A DNA stretch of 64,000 nucleotides, taken from positions 559,933 through 623,932 of the forward strand of contig NW_001799011.1 in assembly GCF_000165425.1 (NCBI RefSeq), written 5' to 3'. The notes under the pieces are model-generated. The model saw only the letters and a list, made by a program, of their open reading frames with translations. It had not been told where the DNA came from and ran no database searches. Below are positions 61,661 to 64,000 of this stretch, piece by piece. Every line of letters begins with the position of its first letter. The first letter of the stretch is position 1. The position numbers and the translations under genes were made by a program. The DNA comes from Paramecium tetraurelia (Eukaryota; Ciliophora; Oligohymenophorea; Peniculida; Parameciidae).

Positions 61661-63139
61661 TCAGTCATGTAGTATAAATCTATCTTTGTTTGGCTATTAG
61701 TTTTAATCTCCTTCAAATAGTTTTGATGCCACTTGAACGATTTCTAAAATAGATTAATAAACTAATTTACTTTTTGTAGACAAATTGGGTGCTAATTTTT
61801 ACTAATCATCCGTAAATAATAAATGAAGTTTCTATTTTCTGAATGGGGAATCAGGAGCGTTTTACATAAAATTGGTTCTATTTGTTAAGGCTGAAGTAGT
61901 CTTAATTGGATAAGTGTCTAATCTTCCAGGAGATGAGACAAATGAATGAGAATAATTATGAATCATTTTCTATTAACTTTAACTATAGAAGTTCAATTTC
62001 TCATTCAATTACTAATTCAGATTTCTCAATTAATTGTAATCATAAATAATTTTATGATTCTGCTATTTTTGCCCCTCTAATTCCTTAATCAGTGTTTATA
62101 CTTATTATTGCAAAATCTACTAATTCTAATTATTAGCAAAATTATTTGAGGCAATTGCAGTTTAAATTTATTTAGCATTCTATGAGAGTTCTTCTTATTA
62201 TTATTCAAGAACTTTAATTTGATGTTCTTTCTATTTTAACATTGACTAAAGATCCTAAATTATTTTTTGTTATTCTTCATCATTCTTTTATTAGACCTTT
62301 GACTTGTGCTGACAATTATTTTATTGACATTTTTCAACTTATTATTTCAACTAATGTACTTAAATCTGCAAGGCTTTCCTCTCAAAATCAGAGGAATGGG
62401 ATTTCTATTTAGAATTATGTTATCTCATATCGGTGATATCTTGATCATAACTTTCTTGTAATTTATTGTAGGCTTCATTTCGTTAGTTTAATAATTTTGT
62501 TAGATTCTCTAACTAAACCAACCTTTCCTCAAGTAACTTATTGAGTTTATTGTTTTGTTCTTTAAGCTAACTGATTTGTATTTCATTCATCTTTTGGTGA
62601 GATGATAGATGATCTTGTGTATCCTGATTACTTAGTGTTATTACTTTTTAGTTATATTCAAATTATTTTTATTATTAGTATTACTCTTGTAATTATATCT
62701 CTAAGTCATTAACTACTTAAACTGTTTCTTCTAAACGTTATTTTAATTATTCATAGTCATTTTATGATCTTTACAAATTTTCAATATATTTGTTCTATTC
62801 ATCCAATTAATATTATAATTTAGTTATTGTTCTTCTTAAACACTCATTATCCACAATCAGTTTTTCCTTTTATATTTTCAGTTTACTCATTTCCTCTGAT
62901 GATTATTCAAATTCTATTTTTTTACTCCTTTGACTCTTAATACTTTGGATTCCACTTGTAGCTAACGACTCGTATTCTTGTCTTAAATGTTCCAATTATT
63001 ATATCAGCTTATCATTTTGTTAAAGCAGCTTTTAATTTTCTGTTACTAAATTGCTAACTTGTGACTCATTAAGTGGTTTATCTCTTCCCTTTGGATTACA
63101 AGAAAAGCTTGATCTACTTGAAAGTGGTTATTTTCTCAT
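61661..63139 (-). CDS. Long coiled-coil protein
   Basis: MRKQPLSSRSSFSCNPKGRD starts a protein of about 480 residues. After a short disordered head the body is continuous coiled coil (SNLVTENQKLLQQNDKLIQQ; IVDNECLRRTITKLQYQL; KLNKLLEERLVQLENLTKLL). The tail is globular-looking: HNYSHSFVSSPGRLDTYPIK, then a 27-nt intron and EIVQVASKLFEGD, end KDRFILHD. Frame changes near 62290-62330 imply a further short intron. Ciliary or centrosomal-type protein is a guess. Confidence 0.68.
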
Positions 63140-64000
63140 TATAATTATATCAGTTAAATAATAAATTATGATAATATCTAAAAATTATTAACTTACTAAA
63201 TTATTGAATATTGTTCATGGTACCCAATTATACAGATTTGAGTATGATTTCTACATAATTATAAAAGAGAACATTAATAACTATATAAAAATATCTATTT
63301 ATCAAGATTTTCACAACTAAAATTAAATTGAAAGAGAATATTGAAAAATGAACATAAGCAATTAATAAGAATTAGTTTGTAATAAATATAATTTTAAAAT
63401 CATAATATGTTGCTCGAAATGTTTCATAAATAATTTAATTAAATTCTTTTGGAAAAATCAAATATAAAAATGAACTTATTCTAAATTGATTATATATGAT
63501 AATACAAAGAATTCTATTCAATTTATTAAAATGTATTTTCGTAAAGAATCAATAATAATTTTTTTATAAAAAAGTTAAAGCTCAAATTATCAACACAGTA
63601 TTTATGATAGTTTTATTTTTTTTAAAGTAATCAGAGGAGAATGTTATTAAGTGAGATTTTACACAGATATTGCTTTGTAAATTGATTACACAATTCTTTA
63701 AAAGAAATGAATCAATTATTTATAAATTAAAATGTAACAATAATTAGTCAATATAATAGATCGTTTAAGTTATAATATTCTTTTTAGCTATCATGGTATT
63801 TAATAAATTTGATTATTAAATAATAACTTTTGTAAAATTAAAACCTTGAGTAGATAATTAGAAATAACAGGAGATGAAATTAACACTAATTATATTAAAC
63901 AAAATCTTTAAATTGAGAACAATATACTTAAAGTAATAATAAATTATTTTGGTTTTTTAATAAAAATAATGTCTTTGAATTCTTGTGAATAATAACTGGA
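63140..64000. other. AT-rich DNA, no gene seen
   Basis: Upstream of the coiled-coil gene to the window edge. Many TGA on both strands, no tRNA, no telomere repeat. Confidence 0.5.

Overview
The window reads as somatic (macronuclear) DNA of a ciliate, almost certainly Paramecium or a close relative. Conserved proteins (TBP, eL32, dynamin, protein kinases) stay open only if TAA and TAG are read as glutamine and TGA is the sole stop. Coding frames are broken by tiny GT..AG introns, mostly 21-28 nt (for example 22 nt in TBP at 14375-14396, 27 nt in eL32 at 48212-48238, 25 nt in dynamin at 57219-57243). Intergenic gaps are often 26-120 nt and the DNA is very AT-rich. Any annotation made with the standard code breaks these genes into short false ORFs. 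Coordinates below run from the chosen ATG to TGA and include introns; exon joins were worked out by eye.

Layout. 1-8.9 kb: an RRP12-like HEAT protein (partial), an ankyrin-AGC kinase and a PP2C phosphatase in tandem on the minus strand, then a B-box/SPRY protein and an unknown protein on plus, packed with gaps of 26-45 nt. 8.9-21.2 kb: a PH-like/CAMK-like kinase, small unknown genes, tRNA-Val(AAC), TBP, coiled-coil proteins, an ER-type DnaJ that looks broken, and a three-KH SF1/BBP-like factor. 21.8-31.6 kb: an axonemal-dynein-light-chain-domain (AXDND1-like) protein with an EF-hand, then a large multi-membrane-span PAS-like protein with a decayed 5' flank. 31.7-40.3 kb: a giant Cys-rich, beta-helix, multi-span surface protein. 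40.4-46.2 kb: a membrane protein, a DUF2135/YfaP-like protein, enoyl-CoA hydratase, a PGY-rich zinc-binding protein and a charged coiled coil. 47-56.3 kb: three copies of a small secreted family around eL32, a cyclin, a NEK kinase with a pure-TAA polyQ tract, a TMEM216-like transition-zone protein and a Vti1-like SNARE. 57-63.1 kb: a dynamin with a polyQ tail, a TMEM184-like transporter and a coiled-coil protein. 63.1-64 kb: no gene seen.

Themes. The content is housekeeping and ciliate cell biology: cilia (AXDND1-like, TMEM216-like, NEK), signalling (three kinases, PP2C, cyclin), membrane traffic (dynamin, SNARE) and surface proteins. I saw no transposon, virus-like element, CRISPR array or telomere repeat. 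The most unusual points are the lineage-specific secreted family, two loci with TGA codons or frame breaks inside otherwise conserved reading frames, a homopolymeric-codon polyQ tract, the polyQ-tailed dynamin, and extreme gene packing including a 32-nt divergent promoter gap.
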